DNA of 64,000 nucleotides from Piper betle. Its lineage: Eukaryota > Streptophyta > Magnoliopsida > Piperales > Piperaceae. Made by a program: the position numbers and the translations under genes. The stretch covers positions 124,001-188,000 of the forward strand of contig JAURVB010013163.1 of NCBI GenBank assembly GCA_033002965.1. The letters are read 5' to 3'. Below the pieces are notes generated by a model. That model did not search any database. It saw only the letters and a list, made by a program, of their open reading frames with translations, and was not told the origin of the DNA. Positions within the stretch are counted from its first letter, which is position 1. Every line of letters begins with the position of its first letter. Positions 35,601 through 46,800 of the stretch are shown piece by piece.

Positions 35601-38600
35601 ATGCCCACAGAGAAAATTAAGTTGCAGCAGCACGGTTTGGCATTAGCTGTACACATAATCTCTACCCATTTTGGTGATCCTGTTGGGGTATGAATTTCTC
35701 CAACCAGTTGCCTCTGTTCTGTCTTCCTTTTGTTTGTTTGTTTTTTTATTTAAAAAATAAATAAATAAATTTGCTCGTGCAGGAAGTATGTACCTGCTTG
35801 CTGCAGAAAGGGTCTTTGACATTTCAGGAATTGATCCGTTTCACCAAGTTAGATAATTCTTTGTTGAAAAATTGCCTCCTTGTCCTTACTCAGCATAATT
35901 GTGTTCAGGCTTTCTCTGCAGAGAAATCAGGTTTGTCTCTTTATAAGGCTTTACAAGCAAGATAAATTAATGGTTTCGTAGTCTTAGGTCAATGTTCACA
36001 GGTTTACTACGGCAAAATACTGTACATGTTACCTAAACCCCTCTTACTAATTCTAGTTTATTTTGTTTCTTTCTGTCTTTTCTATGGCGTAGGAAAATAT
36101 GTCACTCACTACATGGTGCTGTTCAGCAACATCATTCACAGGATGCGATTTCCTAAGTTTATTGCTATTGTGGAAAAGGCCCTTGATAAGGCGGTGTGAT
36201 TTGGTTACTGCAAGTGCAAATCATTTTAAGCTGTAGTCAGTAGTGTTTCGCAACTGGTGCCATAAGCATGTCTTTCTCTTGTTTCTAAGCAGAGTGAAGA
36301 TCTTTTTGAAGGGATTCTTCAACATGGTAGGCTTACTTTGGAGCAGGTTATTTCTCGAGCAATGTCAAAACAAACTGAAGGTGTTGACAGGTTCTTCACA
36401 TTGTCGGTTTTATCTTTTCTTCCATGATGACTTGCATATATCCCTTAACATTGCCAACATTGTCTTACTTTGACGTCAAAGATTTTTTGGATTTGGTACA
36501 TTATCGTCGTCCATTAGTTTCCTAGAAATTGGAGTCCGTGACATGGATACTGTTCACCAAATATGTTCTTTCACATAGCCTCACAGGGTATTTATCCATA
36601 TTCAGGTTATATTATTTTGTGTCACTTTATAATGTCTTCACCTAAGTTGTTCAGGCATCAGCTCCATTTTTGTATTTGACAAATATTTTGGCATGATTTT
36701 AACATTAATATCTTTTATAGGGAATGCTGACACAGTACGTGCAAATTTTGTTAGACTTGTGAATGCACATTTTGTTATGCGGTGCCCTAAGGCTGAGCCC
36801 TCACTAGAGACCCCTGAGGTTGATCCATCAGCAAAACGTGCCAGAGTATGCCACATGATTTACTTTCTCATTTGTAATGGGTACACTAGACACATACCTC
36901 CTTGAGTATTGAATGCTACTGTCATTGGATCATGATGTTGTATTATTTATTTATTTATTTTAAATGTCATGAGTGTCGTTATTATTATTATTATTTTTTC
37001 ATGGCAGTGTTTAGAATGAGATTAGATGAAACTAAGATAGCAAGAGTTGTTGTTTGAGAAAATGAAATTCATGGGTAAGATGGCTTGGATTAAGTGAGAT
37101 ATTTGTTTCAGAAAGATGCATTTCTCTTTTCGAGCGCAAACTCTACATTAGTGAAGGTGGAGAACATTTTTGTTCACTATTCTAGCAACCTTATGCTTCA
37201 AACAATTCTGGATGTTTGCAATATTTTTTGCTTATCTATTTTAGAGAAGAAACATTTTGTTCTATATGCTTATTTTTGAGTTGAGATAATACTTGAGAGT
37301 CAAGAGAGATGATTCCTGTTGTATCTGAAGTTAAGCTTGGGATATCATTATTAAGTCATTGCTACTGTGAAAGTGATTTGAGCAATGAAGATCCATAAGT
37401 TTGCATTTGTTATCTGATTCTTTAGTTATTTTCATCATTTTTGCATTAATATCAGACGACTAGGATGCCAGAAACAGTAGAGCAAAGGGCTGTCTCTGCG
37501 GCAGCTCCTTTAGACGCTGAGCGATTCTTTATTGTTACAAACATTGACAATGATTCTTCAGATGCAACTGGTACAAAAAGCAAAGAGACTGCTGCTGGGA
37601 AAAAGGTTGAACATGAATTTCGGTTTATGGAAAAGAAATTATTGCCATCTCACTTGAAAATCCTCTTATATGTTGCAGCGCAAGCATGAGGCGTTGGAAA
37701 TAGATGATGAGACAAAAACATTATATTGTGAAAAAGAAGTCCTTTGGTGTCCTAACTTTGAAGAATTCATCCGGCATCTTCGGCACAAGGTTTGTTTTTC
37801 GTTTTCTTTTGTATACCTATAAAACATGGCAAATTCATGTCAATTGTTTGCATAAATATAGTTTATAGGCTAGTTTAAAAAAAGGTTTTAGAAAGCTACT
37901 TGATAATAATGACGATGCTGAACCTTCAGTTAAGTTTTTACGTCTTTGGCACAAGGTTTGTTTTTTGTTTTCTCTTGTATACCTATAGAACATGGCAAAT
38001 TCATGTCAATTATTACCATAAATATAGTTTATAGGCTAGTTTCAGAAAAAAGTTTGAGGAAGCTACTTGATAACAATGACGATGCTGAACCTTCAGTTAA
38101 GATTTTAATTTGGAAGGGTTATTGCAATAAGAGGTACAAGCATGAACCTTCTACTCTATGTCTCACTTCAATTGTAAAAATATATAAGTAATTATATGAT
38201 GTCTTTATTAATGTTTATGCGTATATCTGGTAACATTTATCGCATGCATGTGATATATTATTTGTTTAACATTTTGATTCTTTGGTGCTTGAATATGATT
38301 GGATTGGAATCACTTTGGATCCATGCTCCAATTCAGAATAAGGTGGAAGGAGGAGGAAAATTAGGACTTTTTTTTGTTTCTTTGGTGGTTGAATTTTATT
38401 GGATTGGAATCATTTTGGTTGTTATTGGAAATGTGGCATGATATAATATAACACATTTTCCATTTTCCTACAGGCCTGTGTGGAAAATGTTCGGTTGAGA
38501 CTGGATGATGGAGCAGCCACTGTGCTGGATGCTGTATTGGAAGTGTCTAGCCGATCACAGACAAAAGTGAAAGAAGAAAAATCAGGTTGACATTATAGAA

Positions 38601-41600
38601 ATTATAGTAGTTTTGGGATCCTGCAATCAGCTGTATAACTAGAAGACCAAATGATGCACTGAGCAATGAAGATAAACTAGATTATAGATGTGGCTAGCAC
38701 CTTTCTCTAGGGTTTCCTTGATCCTCAACAAAGAAGAACCAGAATTCAATAGATATGAACCAAAAACCAAACAACAATAACTGGAAGAAACTTTTATTTA
38801 ATTGATCAAAAATTGTCTGCAAACCTACATTGATGTATATATCTAAAAAGTATAAGACAACTACTCATAATACACTAAGACTCATAGTACAAATAGAATT
38901 TCTAACTATTAACTCAAATAAAACGTCTAAACTGAAATCTAGAAGTCCTAACTAAACTGGAAAACTATAAATAACTCCAAACTGAAATAGGAAAGCAACT
39001 AAGAATCTAGATTAGGTAACTTCCGAAGTTTATGTCTCCTAGAATAGACTTTAATTATTTTAGGATGCTCAGCCTTGTTGTAGTAATATTTTTCAACGTT
39101 CTCCTCATCTATATGTGGCTCTAAACTTGGCTGCAAATCAGAATTAATATCTTGGTACTCCACGTCATCACTAAACTTATGGGGAATTTACATTTGGAGA
39201 AGTGTCTAGTCTATAGATGTAAATTTTATTCTAAGGAACTTGAGAATAGACTATTCCACATTGACATTTATTCTGAAATATGATTTTATTTAATGAAAAT
39301 CTTGATCAAAATGCCATATCCTTCAGCATCCTCATGAATTGGCTCATGCAACGGTAAGTCAGAACACTTACTGTGGGTGAAAAGCCTATAAAATGAAAAG
39401 AAGATGAACAAGAAGAGATACACTTTATTGTTGAATCAGTGAATAAATTTTTTACTTTTCTGAAATGCATTGATTTGGAAGTCAGAAAACTTCCAAGGAT
39501 GTCATCTTCCTTTCCAAATATGCAGTAACTCTATCAATATGAACAACATTGGTGAAATGATAATGCATGCCTACTACACAGTTGGATGGTACTTGCTCAC
39601 TACCGTTCATTGCTATTTCTTGATTACAGATGCTTTATTTTGTAGTTCCCTTATCTTTGGATGCAATTTTGCAAGAGCTTAGAGGGAGGCCATATCCCCA
39701 GCTGACTACTGAGCAAGTTTTAAATGCTCTAATGAGGTTAGGATGTAAAGCAGATTCAGGAGAAGAGGAAAAATTGTATAGCATTGGTAGGGCTTCATTT
39801 TTATAAGCTTCACATGCTTTTTTTTTCTTTATTTTTATTTTTATTTTTGCTTTGTGATGCTAGTTGAGGAGCATGTACATTATGTTTATTCGGTCAGATG
39901 CTGCTGGAGTATCTTTCCAGTTTTGAGTCTTTTGACCTTTTCGGAGACTAACATCCTATCCGTAGAATGCAGTTTTTCATTGTTAATTGTCATAAACTTA
40001 TATGTATGATTTCATTAAATCAGTAAACGTCTTGCAATAGATTAACTGGAAATTGGATGATCAAGCATATAAGACTTTGTTAAGAGCTGAAATGGCTTTG
40101 ATGTGGTATGTTGATATTTTTTCTTGTTTTCAAAAAGAAAAAAAGGAGAATGCTTTTATATATAAGAATTTGGAGGTAAGGACGTAAGGTTCTGAATGAT
40201 ACAACTGGGCATTCTAACCAACAAATGATTTCAGTTAGGTATGTGCTATGCATTTTTTATGTTAAGGATATCATTAACAATATATATGATAAAAGCTACT
40301 CATTATAGCTGATAATTAACTGAGCTAACTGGGGAGACATAATGTAAATATAACTCCTCTTTGCACACGATCTGAAAGATCCTGCTGGACCTCTAATGGA
40401 GCTTGATGTGCCCTTGTTATGTCAACTTGTTTATGTGCACAATAGCATTACATATTTCGTGAGGATAATTTCTACATGTAAAGTTCATAAAGGGTGAAGT
40501 AAACTTGATTTTCCTCAACCGGATGCCACATTGAAACTTGAACTTGACGTTACTCAATTAGGTGATACATTGAAACCTTAACGTACCCAACTTCATTGAA
40601 AATGAAAACAAGCTTAATTTAAGCTAAAAAGAAGGTGAAGACATATATTGTTGTTCTCATTTGACAAAGTATTATTCAAACTGACAACAAGATCCAATCT
40701 CAGCATCTGCCCTTAGATGACTCCATGTGTCAGGATTTCTTTCCTTGCTCTTTCTTTAGCAATAATGGTGATTAAATGCTTGCAAATATTCATCCATCTT
40801 CACCTAGTTCATACACTTAGCTACCCAACTAAAGTGCTAAATTTCTCTTCGTGTAGCACTAATTTATAGCTGTATGTATTTCTAATGTCAGGTTTGAAGA
40901 CCATAGTTCAAGCTGCACAAATAGCTGAGGTGCTAGTTTTAACTCTTAATTTATTTTTCTATTGTTGTTTTAGATATATGATTTCTTAATAGTTGTTAAT
41001 TTGCTTGTGTTGCATTGGACAGATAGAGTCATTGGTTAAGAAAAGATATGGAACTGATGCACATAGAGTTTTCCGATTTTTAACGAGAAGTGGCACCTTA
41101 GTGGAGACAACTCGGGTAGGCTTTGAATTAAATTGAACTGGTTTTTTCATTTTATTTTGTGTTTGAATATTCTTTGGAGGGTCTTGTTTCTGCAAAACTT
41201 CAATGAAAGCATCACAGGATGTATCATTCCATAACCAAGGTTTGTCACATCAGGTGTCAATATCATCAGATAGTGAAAGTTGTTCTCTTAAATAAATATC
41301 CACATGGAAATTCAGCACAAAATTAAGTTTGTGGCATTGATCAACATTTGGGCATGATCCGAACAGTTGTTTGCCTCATGATTTAAAAATTGCAATTAGG
41401 GCCTTTTTTCATTTAGACATGCCATTTGAGTGCAAAGCCTTGTGTTTTCTCACCTAAACGCATACAAGTTTAGGCAAAACTAAGTTGATAATTTTGAACA
41501 GCTAAAAGCTTTGTTCAAGTGGCATGTTTCCATCACTGCATGATCAGAATGTTGTTATACCAACTCTGCTTTGTGCTCGGTAAATTGTTGGAAACCTATG

Positions 41601-44338
41601 AAAATGTTAGTTTCTTAAAATACATTTAGTGTCAATGCTCAATTTGTTGTGCGGGTTTTAAATAATTTATTAGTTTGGAAAAGTTATTCTTATCAATGAA
41701 GCTAGTTCACTTCTCTTTCTTGAAGTGGTTTATACCAGGTAGAGCTTGTTCTCTTTGTTTATACTTTGCTAATTATGAGAACTACCTGTTATTAGTGAAT
41801 CCTTTGTGAGCATGAATAGACGTTATATTTTTTAACATGAAAGTGACTGGTTAATTTCATTGTTCTAATGTACACAGTTCTTAACCACTTTTTTGTTCAC
41901 GGTATAAATCTACTCTTATTAATAAAAAGGAAAACAAAAGTCGCACTCTGATGAAAGGTAGGAAATTCAACCAATCAGAATACAATAAAATAAAATAATG
42001 CATTAAATTATTATGATGTATCTCTTCATTTAATTAGAATTTATCTCTAAAATTAGGGTACATCATCTCCTCAATCAATTTAGACTTATTCTTAAAATAT
42101 GAGTCTTATCTCTAACATCTAACATAGGGTGTGCATGGCGCAGCATCTATGCCTAGTTTTGATAATGGGGAATGTTAAATATTCTTTCTCATATGAAGTT
42201 TTTTACATGAACAAACTTTGGGAAAATTGATTGACGGTCTGGATTTAAACATTTGCATTTTAGATTTCTGACCAGATATTAATTGACAAAAAAGAAGCAG
42301 TGAAGAATCTCTTTATGCTTTTTAAGGATGGATACGTGGATAACGAGGTAATGCTTACATTTCTTAGCGTGACTTGCTGTTTCTTTCTTAAAATTTTTCC
42401 TATTTTTTGTATGCAAAGAAATTTCTGTGCATTGTACCAGTATAGAGCAATAGTGTGAAAATGAACAACAGAAGAAGGGTAGAGGAAGGGGCCAGATGTG
42501 AGGCCGTTTGAAGGAAACTTGTAAATGTTGCAGATGTTATGAAATAGGAGTCATGAAAGAATGTTTACATCATATGATTTTAATTATAATGATATAATGG
42601 GGATGAGTGCATATTATCCAAAGATCTTGGTAAGGAAGTTCTGTAGTGTTATATACTTTCTCATATTCAGATAATATCCTTGAGCATTTTTTGTAAATTG
42701 CTACTACTTGGCATGCCGGATTTCATCGCATGGGTTTAATTTAAATGCCAAATTTCATATTGGTGGTGGTGCACATAGCATTAGTCAATGTCATAGTGGA
42801 CTGGGACTCATGTGACAGGATTGAGCTCTCCATCTTTTAAATGGCTTTAACTTCCTGTAGGAATGTCCGATTCACTTGTATGATCCATTTTTATCAAGCC
42901 CTTGGCAAAGCTCTTTCTTCTAGATGTATCTTTTCCCTCAACCCCATTGCAAATGGCATACAAAATATTTGATAATGTATTCTTTGAATTAGATCTAGTC
43001 GAATGGACTTTTTCAAGGTATAGAAGGTAGATATCAGAGGGTACTCATAAGTGGCTTACTGCTTGGAATATAGGAAACATTGAGGCATGAACAGATTTTT
43101 GAATAGTTACAACAGCTGTCTTTATGTAAAGCTTTTTATGTTGAATACTTTTAGATGTTCTTTATTTAGCTGGAAAATTGAGATGAAAATTTTATTGTTG
43201 TCCCTGACGCCAACATAGTTGCTTAGCTGCCCATGTCTGATCTGTAACATGTCAATTCTGGTATTGAGGAATCTGTTTATTATTCTGCGTAAGCTAATAC
43301 AAGAACCTTGATTATCACGCCTGAAATTTACAGTAGTATTTATTCATTAACCTTCTCTTGCAGTAACTTGCTGGGAATGAATTTCTCCTGATGGTTTAAT
43401 AGTTGTGCAGAGAGTAAATGCTAAGGACAGTGTCCTTTTGTGGAAAGTCTCTCAAAATACTATCTGGGAACATGTTTTGGATGACATGTATCATGCTGCA
43501 TTGAACTTGAGCGAAAGATTGGCCTATGAGCTCAAACAAGACCAAGAGGCATGTATATTACATTTGTTTCTATTTTGCTTTCTTTTGATAGGTTGCATTT
43601 TGGATAACCAAGGGTAGGTAACCAATTTCAAGGATATCATTAACCAGGTTATCTCTTGTTTAGCTATATGTTCGCTGCTGTATATCAACCTTGTGTTAGC
43701 ATTTAGTTCCATTTTCCAGTATAACCAAATTCTGGCCAGCCTCCTATTAACGTCTTATTGCATGTAATGCCTGCCTAATCAGAATCCATAAATATCCCGC
43801 TAGATATGAAGCAATAATGATATTTAGAGGGCTGATCCCGTATTTGACTGTATTTTGGAGTGTTATGATGAGCATTACTCAACGAGTGTTTATTTTAAGT
43901 TATTTAAATGCTTCACTTTTATAGTTCCAATTAGAACTTCAACCAATAAGCCAAATATACAATAAAAACAGTCGAGACATCAGCATTTGACCGCACGGGA
44001 AAAATCAGTTTATGGTTGTTTAAAACCTTGTTGAGTAATTTCCTAACTGAAATTGTGACATCAAATGCCGAATGTGATTGTCTGAGTAGTCTGCTGATTT
44101 TGATCTTAATTTATATTGATCCAAGTGTCTAGACATTTTTATTATCTTTCCTGAACCAGACATGTTTTCAAGGTTAAGGTGCTCACAGTTGTATCACTGG
44201 TATGTGCAGATTTTAACTCTTCATCAACGAAATGAGACGCAGCAGAAAAGGGTTGACCGTCTAAATAAGGTCAGGGTTGTTATTGCATCATCTCTACTAC
44301 AGCTTGATGATGCAATCATGCTTTTCCAGGAATTCTGA
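35601..44338 (+). CDS. RPC3: RNA polymerase III subunit RPC3 (RPC82/POLR3C)
   Basis: RPC3 is a Pol III-specific subunit of the RPC3-RPC6-RPC7 trimer, which helps open promoters of tRNA and 5S genes. It is built of winged-helix repeats. Fourteen coding exons join in phase: 35601-35687, 35783-35930, 36093-36193, 36293-36380, 36721-36845, 37456-37605, 37679-37789, 38474-38585, 39646-39786, 40892-40929, 41023-41115, 42264-42347, 43411-43548 and 44210-44338, for 514 residues, close to the 523 of Arabidopsis. Diagnostic blocks are KNCLLVLTQHNCVQAF, IIHRMRFPKF, FEEFIRHLRHK, LVKKRYGTDAHRVFRFL, WEHVLDDMYHAALNLSERLA and the terminal QLDDAIMLFQEF. The last intron has a GC donor (43549-43550, GAG|gcatgt). 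Large introns carry a 166-bp tandem duplication, retrotransposon remnants and a Helitron. A first non-coding exon is likely near 35,100-35,181. Confidence 0.93.
37775..38106 (+). repeat. 166-bp tandem duplication spanning the end of RPC3 exon 7
   Basis: Unit 1 (37775-37940) and unit 2 (37941-38106) match along their length with few differences. Each includes a version of the last 15 bases of exon 7 and its donor: catcttcggcacaag|gtttg in unit 1 and cgtctttggcacaag|gtttg in unit 2. The gene therefore carries a second, downstream donor-like copy inside its intron. Confidence 0.8.
38640..39230 (-). mobile_element. Retrotransposon remnant in RPC3 intron 8, minus strand
   Basis: On the minus strand about 39,170 down to 39,010 is open and reads Asp/Glu-rich then KIIKVYSRRHKLRKLP before a stop, like the C-terminal end of a retroelement polyprotein. 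It is followed (leftwards) by T-rich sequence with cagtttagttagg-type words and a segment containing ttctggttcttctttgttga and ctagggtttcctt-type words, typical of plant LTRs. Exact ends and lineage are uncertain. Confidence 0.45.
41909..42156 (+). mobile_element. Small non-autonomous Helitron in RPC3 intron 11
   Basis: The element starts tctactcttattaataaaaa after an A and ends gcgcagcatctatgcctag before a T, so it sits in an A|T target as Helitrons do and ends in CTAG. A short imperfect hairpin (ggcgca...tatgcc) lies just before the end. About 248 bp with no coding capacity. Confidence 0.65.
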
Positions 44339-46800
44339 GGTTTCACTGATGCAACATCCTGTTTTTCTAATTAATGGCAAGCGTTTTATATGTTTTTGAA
44401 CCTCAATTTCCTGTAAATTTTCAAAGGTGGAGCGAACTTGCAATTTCCTTCATATAGTTATGGTGATAATATGCTGGCATCAATTTTACGCATGGGGTTG
44501 ACTTAAAATGCTTTATTTTAGCATTGACAAATTGTATCTTACTTTCAAATTTCAAGCATGTTTGATCCAAATTCATCCTTATTTTGTATCTTATTTTGGA
44601 GGTGGGAGTTGCATAATATAAAATTGTCATAATTTTATGATTTTCAAAGGGCCTAAAATGTTGAACAATGTCGCAAGTACTTACGTTGCAAATAAGGGGC
44701 ATTAGTGTGCGTCATTTCAAGCTCTTCCAACTAGAAAAATGGCTGTAAGGGGCGATGATGGAAAAAGCCTCTGTCCCATGCAGTTGCTGTCTAGAAGAGG
44801 AAGAATGGCCGTTGAAAATTTTGTGCTATTCAGATAGGAGAAGGAAACACGATGAATTGTATTCTGATAAAATGTGACGGGCGAAGTATGGAATCCAATA
44901 AGCGAATAAGATTCTTGCATTAGGCGAGACCATCAATCTTATTCCAAAAGAATTCTATGCTCGCTCTTTATTTTTTCAAAGGCAGGTCATCGGATGCAAG
45001 TTGTTATAGAGACCACTTTCACATGGGTGGGAATTTGAAATGGTGAAACCTGCCTGCGAAGTTTCAACTCTGTTTTTTCAACCATTTCTGCTTCATTATT
45101 AAAACTTTATAATAAAATTAATGCACAGAGATTTTGTAAATCTGATCATTATTTATCTTCGTCCAATTTTCGATCCCTGGGGTACCCTTCAATTGTCTGT
45201 AGGAGTTGGGGGATGAGAAAGACATCCAACCGCCCACTTTTTCGGTTAAAGCGGATGGAAAGATGGGAGAGAAAACTAGGAGTGCCATTTCCCAATTACC
45301 ACCTTCATTTACGTTGGTCATCATCATCTTTTTGAATTTTTACAATTTTTATCACATTCTTCAAACAAAAGGGTGATAAGAAAGTCTGTTTTTTTAAAAA
45401 AAAGTCGCAAGGCTAGTCTCAACGATTTCATCTCAATCTTATTCATAAAGCGGTACCTGCCTAGAGAGTGCATATAGTACGGAACACAAGTTTGTTAGGA
45501 AAACCATTTATTTAAACTTACTTATAATGTAAGATCACAACATAACTCTAGTATGACCGTCCTAATCACACGTCCTATTAGACTCTAACAAGTGGGCCGC
45601 TGCTTCATTATTAAAACTTACGGAAATTTATGTATTTTTGTTTTGATATGGAAGCATACTTGCCAAACTACTAATTGCTCAAAATTGAATGCATTTATTT
45701 AATGCGTTAGGTATATTTCATCCTCATGCCTTCCATTCAATAAAAAAAACGTGTTTTTTTTAGACAGACACTAAAGAAGAACTTTTTTAGGCAGTCTTTT
45801 TTTTTGTTGGTGTTTGTGAGCCAATCTTTCGTCTCTCCTAAGAAACCCAAAAGAAAACCCATCTTGTGTTCGTAAAAGAGAATTGTGGGTAGCGAATCGA
45901 CCAACAATTCTCCGCGTTGGGATGTTTTTCTTTTTTTACTTTTTTAATTCGACGCGGGCTCAAACCACGAGGAGTGGACGCTCTTTTCGCTTTCGTCCTT
46001 CTGCGAAGACCGCCCCCCCTCTCCCGCGTCCTCACTCTATTTTGTTCATGTTATTCAACGGTTCAAACATCCCTAATATAATATAATATAATATAATATA
46101 ATATAATATAATATAATATAATATAATATAATATAATATAATAATAGAGTTGGCCGGCATGGTGACGCGCAGACAGACAGAGGTAGAAGGCGAGAAATAT
46201 AGAAAAAGGTTGGAACGGTTGGCTTGGCAGAGAAATACAACAGCAGGCTAGGAAGGTGAAACAAAAAAGTTCTAGGAATAATAATAATACAATGAATCAT
46301 CTTGTATAGAATAATATCTTATAATTGTTGGACATGGCGAGGACGTGCAGGTGGTGGGGAGTCGAGAGGGGAGGAAGAGGTAGAGAGGAGGAGGAGAAGT
46401 CGCTGTGAGGGTGGGAGAGAGAGAGGGGTTGTCTGCTAGGTTAGGGAGGTAGGTAAAAGGTAACGGATAGGAGATGCTTGTTTGACCCTCAATTCTCGGA
46501 AAACGAAGGCTGGACGCGTTCTGTGCGCCAAACCAGATCTGCATCCTTCGTTGATTTCCGCCCCCTCTCTCGGATTTTCCCCGTTCCCATGTGCAGAATT
46601 AAGAGCGCAAAGACGTCGTCGTTGGTGTGCCTTTTTCTGCCTCCTTCTGCTTTGGTTGTTGGGGGACGTCAGAGGGGCGGCTTCTTAGCAGCAGCATCCT
46701 CTTCTTCCTTGCGGTTTCTCCTGATCTAGTATTTGAATACGGGTTGGGGGAGGAGGTGGAGGAGGGATTTGGGAAAAAAATCGCTGGTTTTGATCAATCG
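44339..46800. other. Intergenic; right part is the ACA promoter and leader
   Basis: No gene supported. Several short open frames (44421-44702, 44717-44920, 45118-45327, 46478-46729) lack any domain. The stretch 46,320-46,800 is GA-rich then C/T-rich, as for a 5' leader. It holds a long pentamer microsatellite. Confidence 0.5.
46075..46146. repeat. (AATAT)n microsatellite, about 14 units
   Basis: About 72 bp of uninterrupted pentanucleotide repeat lies about 650 bp upstream of the ACA start codon. It is likely length-variable. Confidence 0.95.

Noticed and set aside
37946..38191. Extra RPC3 exon with LLDNNDDAEPSVK reading
   Set aside because: The same segment occurs in both units of the intronic tandem duplication, frames differ between them, and exons 7 and 8 already join in phase.
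39601..39645. Earlier acceptor (attacag at about 39629) for RPC3 exon 9
   Set aside because: It would put the exon out of frame and give an early stop; the acceptor tgtag at 39641-39645 restores the conserved VPLSLDAIL reading.
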